Assembly (NCBI RefSeq): GCF_021049245.1
Contig: NZ_CP088020.1
Span: forward strand, 2,548,001-2,612,000
Direction: 5' to 3'
Source of the DNA: Radiobacillus kanasensis
GTDB taxonomy: Bacteria; Bacillota; Bacilli; Bacillales; Amphibacillaceae
DNA length: 64,000 nucleotides
Shown: positions 36,929 through 46,155 of the stretch, piece after piece
How the letters are laid out: each line of letters opens with the position of its first letter
Numbering within the stretch: position 1 is the first letter of the stretch
Position numbers and translations under genes: made by a program
Notes under the pieces: generated by a model
The model's database searches: none
What the model saw: the letters and a program-made list of their open reading frames with translations, nothing else
Told to the model about the DNA's origin: nothing

Positions 36929-38278
36929 TTATTTTAATCGTTGTTCCAATTCAGCTTTTTCTGCTTCAAATCCTGGTTTTCCTAAAAGAGCAAACATGTT
37001 TTTCTTATAGGCTTCTACTCCAGGCTGATCAAACGGGTTCACACCTAAAAGGTAGCCACTAACTGCACATGCCTTTTCAAAGAAGTACACGGCATATCCA
37101 AACGTATAAGCGTCTAATTTAGGAAGATGAACGATCAGATTTGGAACTTGTCCGTCAGAGTGGGCAAGCATTGTACCTTGATAGGCTTTCTGATTGACTT
37201 CATCCACTGTCTTGCCTGCCAAGTAATTAAGACCATCTAAATCTTGCGCTTCCTTTTCTAACGTAAGGTTAGACTTAGGTGTTTCCACATGAAGAACCGT
37301 CTCAAACAAATCTCTGCGACCATCTTGAATATATTGTCCCATGGAATGCAGATCCGTTGAGAAGTTAGCTGAGGATGGGAAAATTCCTTTTTGGTCCTTC
37401 CCTTCACTCTCCCCGTACAACTGCTTCCACCATTCAGAGAAATATTGCAAAGCTGGCTCATAATTCACCAGCATTTCGATCGTTTTTCCTTTGTTGTACA
37501 AGATGTTTCGAACAGCCGCATATTGATAAGCAGGGTTTTCCAAAAGGTTGTCAGAGCTTAACTCTTCACGTGCCTTCTGTGCCCCTTCCATCATAGCATC
37601 AATATCAATACCACTAGCTGCAATCGGTAAAAGACCTACTGCTGTCAGAACAGAAAAACGCCCTCCAACATCATCCGGAATGACAAAGGACTCATATCCT
37701 TCTTCTGTTGCTAAAGTTTTCAAAGCACCTTTCGCTTTATCTGTAGTAGCGTAAATTCTCTTCTTCGCTTCTTCTTTTCCATATTTCTCTTCTAAAAACT
37801 TGCGGAACAGACGAAAAGCAATAGCTGGTTCTGTCGTTGTACCACTTTTAGAAATCACATTAATAGAAACATCTTTTCCTTCAAGCACATCTAACAAATC
37901 ATTCATATAAGGCGCACTAATGCTATTCCCTAAAAACAACACTTGTGGAAATTGTCTTTTTTCTTTCGGTAAAATGTTATAAAAAGAGTGATTTAACATT
38001 TCTAGTGCTGCTCTGGCTCCAAGATAAGAACCACCAATCCCAATGACAAGCAATACATCGGAATCAGATTGAATTTTTTTAGCAGCCTGCTTGATACGGC
38101 CAAATTCTTCTTTATCGTAATCTTCGGGCAAATCTAACCAGCCAAGAAAATCGTTTCCTGCACCAGTTTTGTTATGTAACTCCTGATGAGCAAGCTTCAC
38201 AGGCCCTTGCAAATATTCTAATTCGTGTTTTCCAAAGAAAGACAATGCCTTCTCGTATTCGAAACGAATGTAACTCAT
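36929..38278 (-). CDS. pgi: Glucose-6-phosphate isomerase (Pgi)
   Basis: 449 residues, the short bacterial form. The signatures [18 protein letters not shown] (sugar-phosphate binding) and [14 protein letters not shown] are present, plus a late catalytic Lys region [10 protein letters not shown]. Interconverts glucose-6-P and fructose-6-P. GGGAGG before the ATG. Neighbours yugN/yugO/yugI match Bacillus order. Confidence 0.96.
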   Translation of the reverse strand: MSYIRFEYEKALSFFGKHELEYLQGPVKLAHQELHNKTGAGNDFLGWLDLPEDYDKEEFGRIKQAAKKIQSDSDVLLVIGIGGSYLGARAALEMLNHSFYNILPKEKRQFPQVLFLGNSISAPYMNDLLDVLEGKDVSINVISKSGTTTEPAIAFRLFRKFLEEKYGKEEAKKRIYATTDKAKGALKTLATEEGYESFVIPDDVGGRFSVLTAVGLLPIAASGIDIDAMMEGAQKAREELSSDNLLENPAYQYAAVRNILYNKGKTIEMLVNYEPALQYFSEWWKQLYGESEGKDQKGIFPSSANFSTDLHSMGQYIQDGRRDLFETVLHVETPKSNLTLEKEAQDLDGLNYLAGKTVDEVNQKAYQGTMLAHSDGQVPNLIVHLPKLDAYTFGYAVYFFEKACAVSGYLLGVNPFDQPGVEAYKKNMFALLGKPGFEAEKAELEQRLK

Positions 38279-38458
38279 TTCTTTACCTCCCTATGTGTTT
38301 GGTTTGTAGTATTCCCTACTTAAATTTACCGAAACCATTCATTTAAATCAAGTTAAGAAGGGAATCGACAGGAATTTATTGGAGACTTAAACCAGTATAG
38401 TTTTAATCCTTATTAGTTATCCTATTATTGAAGGTTATGAAAAGGAGGTAATGTTACG

Positions 38459-38698
38459 ATGAGCTTTATAAAACGTCTTGCACTTTTGTTGGTTATAGTC
38501 GGAGCAATCAATTGGGGGCTTGTCGGCCTATTCCAATTTGACCTAGTAGCTGCAATTTTTGGCGGTGGAGAACAAAGTGGAGCGTTTGCCCGTATCATCT
38601 ATACGCTAGTCGGTATTAGTGGGCTTTTAGCTTTACCGTTGCTTTTCAGAACTTCAGAAGAAACGTCAACACAAAGAGAAGCGAGATTAGAACGTTAA
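38459..38698 (+). CDS. yuzA: DUF378 small membrane protein (YuzA-like)
   Basis: 79 residues with two membrane helices (about 6-27 and 46-62). INWGLVGLF is the DUF378 hallmark. AAAGGAGG precedes the ATG. Function unknown; the charged tail ends REARLER. Stand-alone with its own terminator. Confidence 0.82.
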   Translation: MSFIKRLALLLVIVGAINWGLVGLFQFDLVAAIFGGGEQSGAFARIIYTLVGISGLLALPLLFRTSEETSTQREARLER

Positions 38699-38717
38699 TC
38701 TTTTCTCTTGACTCAAT

Positions 38718-38755
38718 AAAAAATACCTATCAGGATTAAACCTGGTAGGTATTTT
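38718..38755. terminator. Bidirectional terminator
   Basis: AAAATACCTA-CAGG / CCTG-TAGGTATTTT, 15-bp stem between convergent genes. Confidence 0.9.
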
Positions 38756-38766
38756 CTATTACATTT

Positions 38767-39162
38767 TTACTGCTTAAATGTATTTTCTCTTTCAGAAGAT
38801 TGCTCAATCCATTCTTCCAATTTATCTTTTAGTGTATTGAATCCTGCTGGTTGCGCTTCTTGTTGAGCAACAGCTTTTGTGCGTTTTGGAGCTTGCTTTT
38901 TGTCCGCTTGTTTCGGTGCTTCTTGGGTTGCACGGATAGACAAAGAATACTTATTTTTTTCTTCATCAATGTTTAGGATTTTCACTTTCACTTCTTGACC
39001 AACGGATAAATGCTCGTTTACGTCTTTTACATAGCCATGCGTAACTTCAGAAATATGAACAAGACCTTGTACTTCCTCATTTAATGCTACGAAGGCTCCG
39101 TATGGTTGGATCCCTGTTACTTTTCCTTCTAATACTTGACCTTCTTTGAAATTTTCTGTCAT
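38767..39162 (-). CDS. yugI: S1-domain RNA-binding protein (YugI, general stress protein 13)
   Basis: 131 residues from ATG 39162 (GGGAG upstream, slightly distant; an upstream in-frame TTG is possible). A single S1 domain (about 8-76) starts GQVLEGKVTGIQPYGAFVAL and includes GLVHISE, followed by a lysine-rich low-complexity linker and a short helical tail. B. subtilis YugI associates with ribosomes. Confidence 0.88.
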   Translation of the reverse strand: MTENFKEGQVLEGKVTGIQPYGAFVALNEEVQGLVHISEVTHGYVKDVNEHLSVGQEVKVKILNIDEEKNKYSLSIRATQEAPKQADKKQAPKRTKAVAQQEAQPAGFNTLKDKLEEWIEQSSERENTFKQ

Positions 39163-39364
39163 GATGAACAACAACTCCCGATATTTTTTCGTTTCTAATA
39201 AGCAATTATTAATTTTAACATAGTTGTTAATCCTTAAGCAAAAGATTTCCTTTAGCTGCTTCTAAATTGCTAAACATATTTGAAAAAATTCGGTAAATAG
39301 ATGTTTAGATCTTTTCATATGTGGAAATACTTATTTATGTAAGACTTTCTCGTATTCCCCCTGT
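39163..39364. other. Intergenic stretch before an orphan terminator
   Basis: No supported frame; the longest start-stop stretch on the plus strand codes 13 residues. It must hold the yugI promoter on the minus strand. Confidence 0.4.
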
Positions 39365-39396
39365 AAAGCAAAGCACAGAGCTTTGCTTTTTCTTTT
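39365..39396 (+). terminator. Orphan terminator-like hairpin
   Basis: AAAGCAAAGC-ACA-GAGCTTTGCTTTTTCTTTTT, good plus-strand stem and T run, yet no plus-strand gene precedes it for 660 bp. It could end a small RNA or protect patB from read-in. Confidence 0.6.
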
Positions 39397-39455
39397 TGTC
39401 TTTTTTTCGTTTTGATACGTTTAGAATTATGTATTTTGGGCTATCATTTATATTA

Positions 39456-39552
39456 CTAGCTCCTTCGTATTATAGCTCTGTTTTGGTAGTACCGTATTAC
39501 CAAATTAACCTACGTTGTTACGAAAAGGGGCTATTTTCGTTTTGATAACTAA
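39456..39552 (-). mobile_element. Relic of the IS110 5' end
   Basis: ACTAGCTCC...TTCGTATTATAGCTCTG, then ACCAAATTAACCTACGTTGTTACGA and GATAACT match 52958-53071, the upstream end of the IS110 transposase. The coding part is gone. The loop between TTTGGTA and TACCAAA differs from the full copy while the stems are kept. Confidence 0.75.
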
Positions 39553-39832
39553 CTCCTTCCATGCATAGAACCTCCTCGCTCGGAGATTGTAGGGGCAAGG
39601 ATGTTAATGGAGGAGTACCTCGTGCCCTGCTTTTGTCTTCTTGAATCTTTACCTCACGTACAATTTCGAGGATCCTCGTATATATCATCCGCAAAATAAA
39701 ACTTCCTCCCAAAATATAGCGATTAAAAGCAACACTCTTCTAAAAAACAGATTTTTGTTTGAGCATCCGTATCTCTTTTTCCCCAGACGACATGATACAC
39801 TAGGCTTATGTAAATGAGGGGAGGAAATGACG

Positions 39833-41002
39833 ATGGCTACATTCGATAAAGTGCTTAATCGCAGAAACACAAAATCAGCGAAATGGGACTTAGTAAAAAA
39901 GCTTTATGGCTCAGACGATGTTATCCCGATGTGGGTGGCAGATATGGACTTTCCGGTTCCTAGTGCCGTAACCGAGGCACTCTCAGAACGAGTTTCACAT
40001 CAGGTGTATGGATACACCTTAACGGATTCCAACGTGGACGAAGCAATCCTCCATTGGGTTCAAAGCCGTCATCAATGGAATATTAAAAAAGATTGGTTGC
40101 TTTATAGTCCTGGAGTTATAACGACATTACACATAGCCGTACAGGCGTTTACGGATCACGGAGATTCGCTCCTTATACAAACACCTGTTTACCCACCTTT
40201 CTATGATTTAGTGAACCTGCATGATCGAACTTTACTTACCAATCCACTTGAACTAAAGGATGGCAAGTATGAAATCAATTTTGAACATTTGGAAACACAG
40301 TTCAAAAAAGGGGTAAAAGCATTTATTCTATCTAATCCACATAATCCTGTTGGTAGGGTTTGGACAAAAGAAGAATTAACAAGAATAGCAGAACTTTGTA
40401 TTCAATATGATGTGCTTATTCTTTCAGACGAAATTCACGCTGATCTCATACATAGACCTAATACGCATATTCCAATCGCTTCTCTTGGTGAAGAAGTTGC
40501 ACATCGAACTGTGACGTGCATGTCTCCAACGAAAACTTTTAACATGGCTGGACTGCGAATTTCCTTTGCTGTCATTTCCGATAAAGAAAAGAAACTCTTA
40601 TTGAAAAAACATTTTAAAAAACAAGGCCTTGGTATTTTAAACACGATGGGAATCCTAGCGTTGGAGGCTGCCTACCAACATGGAAAGCCTTGGTTGGAAG
40701 AGCTTCTTGATGTACTAGAGACAAATATATATCTTGTGAAAGAAGCCTTTTCTAGTAGAAAAGAAATTACCTTAATTGAACCAGAGGGGACCTATTTGCT
40801 TTGGTTAGACTGTCGAGCAATGGGGTTAGACCAGAAAGAGTTAAAGCAATTTATGCAGGAAGAAGCCAAAGTAGGCTTAAACGATGGGGTAACTTTCGGA
40901 GACGAAGGGGAAGGGTTCATGCGGATAAATGTTGCCTGTCCGACCGAAACACTTCAAATCGGATTAAAAAGGATTGTCGATGCTCTTGATAAAAAGTTGT
41001 AA
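39833..41002 (+). CDS. patB: MalY/PatB-family PLP C-S lyase
   Basis: 389 residues from ATG 39833 (GGGGAGG eight bases upstream; the ATG at 39827 is too close). Fold-type I aminotransferase: LSDEIHADLI contributes the PLP-contacting Asp, and SPTKTFNMAGLR contains the PLP-binding Lys. Such enzymes cleave cystathionine/cysteine C-S bonds. The text IPMWVADMDFPVP near the start is typical. Standing alone with its own terminator. Confidence 0.9.
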   Translation: MATFDKVLNRRNTKSAKWDLVKKLYGSDDVIPMWVADMDFPVPSAVTEALSERVSHQVYGYTLTDSNVDEAILHWVQSRHQWNIKKDWLLYSPGVITTLHIAVQAFTDHGDSLLIQTPVYPPFYDLVNLHDRTLLTNPLELKDGKYEINFEHLETQFKKGVKAFILSNPHNPVGRVWTKEELTRIAELCIQYDVLILSDEIHADLIHRPNTHIPIASLGEEVAHRTVTCMSPTKTFNMAGLRISFAVISDKEKKLLLKKHFKKQGLGILNTMGILALEAAYQHGKPWLEELLDVLETNIYLVKEAFSSRKEITLIEPEGTYLLWLDCRAMGLDQKELKQFMQEEAKVGLNDGVTFGDEGEGFMRINVACPTETLQIGLKRIVDALDKKL

Positions 41003-41009
41003 ATATAGA

Positions 41010-41040
41010 AAGGCTCCGCGTGTAAGGAGCCTTCTTTTTT
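41010..41040 (+). terminator. Terminator after patB
   Basis: AAGGCTCC-loop-GGAGCCTT followed by CTTTTTTATTT; it touches the end of convergent sodC. Confidence 0.85.
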
Positions 41041-41617
41041 ATTTCATCATATCCGGTTTATTTGTTTCCGTTGGATCACTAGGAGATTCTCCTTCTTTCT
41101 CTAACTGGATCTGACCACAAGCTACCCGGTCTCCCGAATTACCAGCTGGTTGAGATACCCCATCATCCTGGGAAGCATGAATGACTAGGGATGTCCCCTC
41201 TCCTTTAAGTAAAGAATTCTTCCCATCCATCAAAGTAGCACCATTTACCATAAGTTCTGTATCCACTAAGCCTTCATTTGGAGCTTCAATGTTTGGAAGA
41301 TCCCCTAAGTGTGGACCTTCGGTATACATTGAACCATGCTCTTTATTATCGGGGTTAAAGTGACTTCCAGCTGATTTGAAATCAGGTCCTTCACATTTTG
41401 GGTATTCGTGTACATGAATACCGTGGAAGCCGGGTTCCAATCCTTCCACTTTCAGTTGTATTTTCACTCCATCAGGTTGTTCAATAAAATTTGCTGTTCC
41501 AATTGTGTCACCTGAGCTGTTATACATATCTATTTTCAGCGGGGTTCTTGTAGGTTCCTGACATCCAGTTAAACAAAAAAGAAGAATGATAAATAGGATT
41601 ATCGAAACATGCTTCAT
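41039..41617 (-). CDS. sodC: Cu/Zn superoxide dismutase-like lipoprotein (YojM-like)
   Basis: 192 residues from ATG 41617 (AAAGGGG upstream). Signal peptide with lipobox LTGC, lipidated Cys19, so it is membrane-tethered outside the cell. Metal ligands are recognisable in HGIHVHEYPKC, SAGSHFNPDNKEHG, PHLGDLPN and a late VIHASQDD; the active-site Arg lies in DRVACG. Unlike some Bacillus YojM proteins no ligand looks obviously lost, so activity is plausible. The acidic tail ends NKPDMMK. Confidence 0.88.
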   Translation of the reverse strand: MKHVSIILFIILLFCLTGCQEPTRTPLKIDMYNSSGDTIGTANFIEQPDGVKIQLKVEGLEPGFHGIHVHEYPKCEGPDFKSAGSHFNPDNKEHGSMYTEGPHLGDLPNIEAPNEGLVDTELMVNGATLMDGKNSLLKGEGTSLVIHASQDDGVSQPAGNSGDRVACGQIQLEKEGESPSDPTETNKPDMMK

Positions 41618-41671
41618 ACTTGTACCCCTTTCACTGCCATATGGGTATAGTATGAACATGAATCGTTCCCT

Positions 41672-41851
41672 TTATCCTTTTCTCGAATTGTCTTTCGTAG
41701 GATACTTCTGATTAAACTTCTTCTCTTCTTTTTTCGATGCACGTATGAATAACCACATAGCAACACCAGCACCTATCATAAACAAGCATAGTATGAGGAC
41801 AGATGGAATATATAAACTTTTATCCTCTGGAAAATATAGAAACTCCATCAT
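41672..41851 (-). CDS. Small single-pass membrane protein, unknown
   Basis: 59 residues, MMEFLYFPEDKS..., with one membrane helix (about residues 15-37, IPSVLILCLFMIGAGVAMWL) and a lysine-rich cytosolic tail ending DNSRKG. GGAAGG and GTGAT lie upstream of paired ATGs. Not recognised. It sits between sodC and kapB on the sodC strand, 54 bp before sodC, so it may share its transcript. Confidence 0.6.
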   Translation of the reverse strand: MMEFLYFPEDKSLYIPSVLILCLFMIGAGVAMWLFIRASKKEEKKFNQKYPTKDNSRKG

Positions 41852-42001
41852 AAGCTATCACTTCCTTCCCCACTAGTATAACAAAGCATTGTCCCAGAAT
41901 CAGTGACATCTTTTCCAACTTTTCGAGCCATAGTTCTGGCTTGTGATTCTTGTTGGATTTTGAGAAGATAAGTTCAAAGAACGATTAAAAGGATGATGGT
42001 A

Positions 42002-42388
42002 ATGGAGAATGGACAAGTTGGAGATACTGTAAAAGCACATTATAAATCCGGAACCTACGTAGGAGAAATTGTTGAAGATCGTGGACAAAACTATTTGATT
42101 AAAGTATTAGCTGTTTTAAAGCATCCGCTTCAAGGAGATATCCATAATTATGGGAAGACAGAGGATGTGTTTTTCCACCAAAGAAAAGCTCTAAGCTTCG
42201 AGGAAAAAATGAACGTATCCAAATCAGCTACACACCCCTATGAAGAAGAAGTCCCAGACTATAAAGAATCGTTAAAAGCAGCTTTAAATACTCAAAAGAA
42301 AAAATTTGAACAAGAGGAAAAAACAGCTTTTCAGCAAAAAGCTTTAGAGGAACTAAATGACTTAGAAAAGCGATACTTTCGTACTTAG
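42002..42388 (+). CDS. kapB: Kinase-associated protein B (KapB)
   Basis: 128 residues from ATG 42002 (AAAAGG nine bases upstream; ATGs at 41993 and 41996 are too close to it). The SH3-like lipoprotein-free KapB core GDTVKAHYKSGTYVGEIVED starts it, and a helical tail follows. B. subtilis KapB supports the KinB sporulation-kinase pathway. Ends in a strong terminator. Confidence 0.85.
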   Translation: MENGQVGDTVKAHYKSGTYVGEIVEDRGQNYLIKVLAVLKHPLQGDIHNYGKTEDVFFHQRKALSFEEKMNVSKSATHPYEEEVPDYKESLKAALNTQKKKFEQEEKTAFQQKALEELNDLEKRYFRT

Positions 42389-42392
42389 AACT

Positions 42393-42422
42393 AAAAAGGG
42401 AAAGCAAAAGCTTTCCCTTTTT
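42393..42422. terminator. Bidirectional terminator kapB/khtU
   Basis: AAAAAGGGAAAGC-AAAA-GCTTTCCCTTTTT, perfect 13-bp stem. Confidence 0.9.
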
Positions 42423-43599
42423 ACGTACCTGGAACTTTTAAGTTTCGGTCTGGTTTCTTTCCTTTCCCATAAATCCTATTAGCTATTTTAGGTGCTTGAT
42501 CGAAAAGGATCATGCCAATAAATGCAGCGATAAGAATATAAATTCCACCAAGTATTTTCACAGTCCCAGTTGCTACGGAAGCAATAACAACGGAAAATTC
42601 TCCACGCGCACAGATGGACAATCCAGCTCTTAATGATACCTTTTTAGACAAGCCATACCAACGACCACCCACAACACCTACTAGGATTTTTGCAACCATC
42701 GACCACAGTAATAAGACAACGATTAGCCATGGGAGCGGCAAGCCGTCCCCTAATTGTATCGTTGTACCGAAATAAACAAAAAACGTTGGGAGCATAAGGT
42801 CTTTTACAGGGGAGACCGTGTGCTCTACACGTTCAATTTTGCCAATTTCCGCTAGCATCATACCTGCTAAGAAAGCACCAAGTACTTCAGACAGTCCTAA
42901 GAACAATGCGAGGCCACCAAATGATACAGATAGACCGATTAACAAGGCAATTTTTATATCTTCATCATCTATTTTCACCAATAACTCCTCAAAGCGTTTG
43001 AACACTGTTTTTCCAAGGATAATGGCAAGTGCCGCTAACCCGATAATTTTCCCGAATAATAGGAGGAGGTCACTCGTTTGGAAGGTTCCGCTCATGTGCA
43101 CCCCTAAAATAACGGCGACAACAATGGGAGCGATTAAGTCTTCAAAGATTAAAAGGGCAAGAATAAATTCAGTCTCCGCATTAGCCATACGGCTTTTGTC
43201 GTCAAGTAGTTTGGCTGTAATCGAGGAACTAGTAGCGTATGTAATGCCCCCTACAATGAAGGCACTAAACCAGTCCATCCCGAAAAGGAAGGCGAAAAGC
43301 ATGGAAACGCCAAGGCTTAGGCCGACATCTAATAAACCTGATGTCCAAATTTTCTTAGCGATGCCTCCCAATCGTTTAACGCTGAATTCCAAACCGAGGA
43401 GAAAGAATAGAAGAACAATGCCGATTTCACTGGCAAAATGAAGAATCTCGTTCTCACTTAAGACGTCTGCCAGTATAATTCCGAACAATATATATAAAAT
43501 GACACTTGGAAAATTAATCTTTAAGCTTAAAAAGCCCAAATAGAATATCCCAAGTAACACTAAACCTGCACCTAATAATATAGGAAATTCACTATGCAA
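42421..43599 (-). CDS. khtU: K+/H+ antiporter membrane subunit (KhtU, CPA2)
   Basis: 392 residues, about 12 membrane helices, CPA2 Na+/H+ exchanger domain (FLLGLEFSVKRLGG; TYATSSSITAKLL; LIFEDLIAP). Starts at TTG 43599 with a GGTGA site overlapping the khtT stop, so the two are translationally coupled. Together with KhtT it exports K+ in exchange for H+, protecting against alkali and methylglyoxal in B. subtilis. Confidence 0.92.
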   Translation of the reverse strand: MHSEFPILLGAGLVLLGIFYLGFLSLKINFPSVILYILFGIILADVLSENEILHFASEIGIVLLFFLLGLEFSVKRLGGIAKKIWTSGLLDVGLSLGVSMLFAFLFGMDWFSAFIVGGITYATSSSITAKLLDDKSRMANAETEFILALLIFEDLIAPIVVAVILGVHMSGTFQTSDLLLLFGKIIGLAALAIILGKTVFKRFEELLVKIDDEDIKIALLIGLSVSFGGLALFLGLSEVLGAFLAGMMLAEIGKIERVEHTVSPVKDLMLPTFFVYFGTTIQLGDGLPLPWLIVVLLLWSMVAKILVGVVGGRWYGLSKKVSLRAGLSICARGEFSVVIASVATGTVKILGGIYILIAAFIGMILFDQAPKIANRIYGKGKKPDRNLKVPGT

Positions 43600-43605
43600 G
43601 GTTTA

Positions 43606-44094
43606 TCACCGCTCTCCCTTAGAAAGTCCATGCAGTGCATCAATCTGATCCTGTTTCCCAATTGATATTAAAGTGTCACCTGGTGCAATCCTAGTATCGA
43701 TTTCTGGTATAGCAACCGTTTCATCCCCTTGGACAATCCCAATAACCGTTGCACCCGTCTTATTCCGAATATCGGATTCTTCAATAGACAGATTAGCAAT
43801 CGGAGAATTTGGTTTCACCTCAATATAATCTACCACAACTTGTTTTCTAAACATTTTCAGCTTATCTACATCGACAGGTTGATACGTAGCACCGAGAAGC
43901 TGTGCACCTAGTTCTCTTGTTTCGTCTGGTGTTAGATCCATTGCGAAATCCGCTTCATCATTATCCGCATCATTAAAAAAGTATAATTCTCTCTTTCCGG
44001 TGTGGTGGACAATAACAACTAGCATGCTGTCTTCTGCCGTTTTCAAGCAAATCTTTTGTCCGATACCTGGTAGCTGAGATACTGAAATTTTCAC
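43606..44094 (-). CDS. khtT: KhtU regulatory subunit with RCK_C/TrkA-C domain (KhtT)
   Basis: 162 residues from GTG 44094 (GAGAGGTG upstream). The N-terminal YhaT-like domain is followed by a TrkA-C domain (about 75-158) with NKTGATVIGIVQGDE and APGDTLISIG. It gates the antiporter by nucleotide/pH sensing (c-di-AMP in Bacillus). Directly upstream of khtU. Confidence 0.9.
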   Translation of the reverse strand: MKISVSQLPGIGQKICLKTAEDSMLVVIVHHTGKRELYFFNDADNDEADFAMDLTPDETRELGAQLLGATYQPVDVDKLKMFRKQVVVDYIEVKPNSPIANLSIEESDIRNKTGATVIGIVQGDETVAIPEIDTRIAPGDTLISIGKQDQIDALHGLSKGER

Positions 44095-44155
44095 CGTAAA
44101 ACACCTCTCTTAAGCCATATATTAAATCCAGTAATCACTAAAAAATCACTGTAAA

Positions 44156-44183
44156 AAAAGCTAGAGAAAAGTCTCTAGCTTTT
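44156..44183 (-). terminator. Terminator after ptsH
   Basis: AAAGCTAGAGA-loop-TCTCTAGCTTT followed on the minus strand by TTTTTAC. Confidence 0.85.
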
Positions 44184-44198
44184 ATTTACTGTACGTCA

Positions 44199-44462
44199 TT
44201 ATTCACCTAGGTGTTCTTTAATTACTTCTTCAATACCTTGTAGCGCTTGTTCTTCGTCGCTACCGTCAGCTGTAATCTTAATTTGAGCTCCCTTTGGTAC
44301 ACCAAGGGACATAACACCCATAATGGATTTTAAATTTACTGTTTTACCATTGTAGTGCATTTCAACCTCTGACTCAAACTGTCCTGCTTTATTTACAAGA
44401 AGTGTTGCTGGTCTTGCGTGTACGCCAGTATCATCTGTAATTGTAAATGTTTTTTCTTTCAT
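44199..44462 (-). CDS. ptsH: Phosphocarrier protein HPr (PtsH)
   Basis: 87 residues. GVHARPAT carries phosphorylatable His15, which separates it from Crh (Gln15). Ser46 in [11 protein letters not shown] is the HPr-kinase site for CcpA signalling. It shuttles phosphate from enzyme I to sugar permeases. It stands alone, without ptsI beside it, with its own terminator; in Bacillus crh lies in another cluster, so this may be a second HPr or the only one. Confidence 0.9.
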   Translation of the reverse strand: MKEKTFTITDDTGVHARPATLLVNKAGQFESEVEMHYNGKTVNLKSIMGVMSLGVPKGAQIKITADGSDEEQALQGIEEVIKEHLGE

Positions 44463-44698
44463 ATTCTTTCCATCCTTTCCTAACCTTAACCATAATTTTC
44501 ACACTAAGGAATCTGAAACCCTTGCATGTATTATATTTATTATATACGAATTCCTTTAGATTAGAAACATAAAAACATCGTTCTAGTTGAGGATTTGTGA
44601 AAAATGTCGTATCTATTCATGAATAAGGCCTTGTTTGAGAAATTTTATCCGTTATGATACCTTTAACTAGTACATTATTCAAACTAGGAGGCCTATCA

Positions 44699-45406
44699 AT
44701 GAGCGTACATATTGGTGCTAATAAAGGAGATATTGCAGATAAAATTTTACTACCAGGAGATCCACTTCGTGCAAAATATATTGCCGAAACTTTCCTTGAT
44801 GACGTCGTGTGTTATAACGAGGTACGCGGCATGTACGGATATACTGGTACATACAAAGGAGAAAGAATTTCCGTTCAAGGAACTGGAATGGGAGTACCCT
44901 CTATTTCGATTTATGTAAACGAACTGATTCAAAGCTATGATGTTCAAAAGTTGATTCGTGTTGGAACTTGTGGAGCTCTACAAAAAGACGTAAAAGTTCG
45001 TGACGTAATTCTTGCATCCACTTCTTCTTCGGATTCTCAAATGAACCGGATGACCTTTGGTGGAATTGACTTTGCCCCAACAGCGGACTTTGAATTATTG
45101 AAAAACGCTAATGATGCAGGAATAGAAAAAGGGTTGAAAATGCGTGTTGGAAACGTCTTTACAAGTGACAGTTTTTACCGTGATAACGGAAAAGAATTGT
45201 TCGAGCTACTTGCAAGCTACAATGTATTAGCAGTAGAAATGGAAACAACCGCGCTTTATACGCTGGCAGCAAAATACGATAGACAAGCTCTATCTGTTCT
45301 AACGGTTTCGGACCATATCATTACTGGAGAAGAAACTACTGCCGAAGAGAGACAAACTACTTTTAACGATATGATTGTAGTAGCTTTAGATGCTGCGATT
45401 AAGTAA
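44699..45406 (+). CDS. deoD: Purine nucleoside phosphorylase DeoD-type
   Basis: 235 residues from ATG 44699 (CTAGGAGG upstream; the frame continues to 44654). The motifs [40 protein letters not shown], and VEMETTALY are typical of the hexameric bacterial enzyme. It phosphorolyses purine (deoxy)ribonucleosides. Divergent from ptsH. Confidence 0.95.
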   Translation: MSVHIGANKGDIADKILLPGDPLRAKYIAETFLDDVVCYNEVRGMYGYTGTYKGERISVQGTGMGVPSISIYVNELIQSYDVQKLIRVGTCGALQKDVKVRDVILASTSSSDSQMNRMTFGGIDFAPTADFELLKNANDAGIEKGLKMRVGNVFTSDSFYRDNGKELFELLASYNVLAVEMETTALYTLAAKYDRQALSVLTVSDHIITGEETTAEERQTTFNDMIVVALDAAIK

Positions 45407-45417
45407 AAATTAGGTTT

Positions 45418-45450
45418 AAAAAGATCGTGGATTATGACCACGATCTTTTT
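45418..45450 (+). terminator. Terminator after deoD
   Basis: AAAAAGATCGTGG-loop-CCACGATCTTTTT, 13-bp perfect stem. Confidence 0.9.
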
Positions 45451-45510
45451 ATTGTTTACCAGGACATTTTTAAATTGGCTTAGTGAGGATAACATGCAAC
45501 AACATCCAGT

Positions 45511-45984
45511 TTAGTTACGCGGGTGCTGTTGTTTTTTCTTAGAAGTCCACTCAAAACTCGTCATCCATAATCCTTTCTCTACTTCAAATTCCTCATCTTT
45601 CTTAAATCCTAATTTTTCATAAAGCTGAATGGCTGGTACATTTTTGGAACCGGTTTGAACCGTAATTCGCATTGTTGGGTATTTCTCTACTACATGTTGA
45701 ACTAGTCCTCTTCCAATCCCTTTACGAAAATGGTCTGGATGGACAACTACTCGGCAAATACTCACTTCTTCCCCAATTTCATAAGACATGACGCCTGCTA
45801 ATGCGCCTTCTACAACATATCCAATGAAGGTTTCGTTTGATGCTTGAATCGACTCGATTGTTTCGTTTAATGGAGGGAATGACGTTACCCCTAACCACTC
45901 TGCTTCTATTTGATAAGATGGGATTTGAATGTTGTAGATTTGTTTTGCTACAAGTACATCTTTAGGATTTATTGGAATAATCAA
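45511..45984 (-). CDS. GNAT-family N-acetyltransferase
   Basis: 157 residues from a TTG at 45984 with only a weak ribosome site. Acetyl-CoA signature RVVVHPDHFRKGIGRGLV at about 78-95, then VPAIQLYEKLGFKKDEEF. Substrate unknown. Lone gene on the minus strand between deoD and bioY. Confidence 0.82.
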   Translation of the reverse strand: MIIPINPKDVLVAKQIYNIQIPSYQIEAEWLGVTSFPPLNETIESIQASNETFIGYVVEGALAGVMSYEIGEEVSICRVVVHPDHFRKGIGRGLVQHVVEKYPTMRITVQTGSKNVPAIQLYEKLGFKKDEEFEVEKGLWMTSFEWTSKKKQQHPRN

Positions 45985-46080
45985 GGCCGTTTCTCTCTTT
46001 CCATATAGATTTTCTCTATTATACTCCTAAAAATTCTTCATTACATAGAGTAAATCTAAAGACCACCCATCCCCTTTTAT

Positions 46081-46110
46081 TTGTTAACCTATAAATAAAA
46101 TGGTTGACAA
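46081..46110 (+). promoter_or_regulatory. BirA (biotin repressor) operator of bioY
   Basis: TTGTTAACC (46081-46089), 12-bp spacer, GGTTGACAA (46102-46110): the BirA inverted repeat, overlapping the promoter -35. Confidence 0.88.
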
Positions 46111-46132
46111 ATTTACCTATCTCTTCTATTAT
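46104..46132 (+). promoter_or_regulatory. bioY promoter
   Basis: TTGACA, exact 17-bp spacer, TATTAT; the -35 is inside the BirA operator, so BirA binding would block it. Confidence 0.85.
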
Positions 46133-46155
46133 CATTCCGTGAGAGGAGATTAGAT

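Noticed and set aside
42818..43441. 207-codon plus-strand frame inside khtU
   Set aside because: Shadow of the antiporter gene; Ser/Pro/Asn-rich composition typical of an antisense frame.
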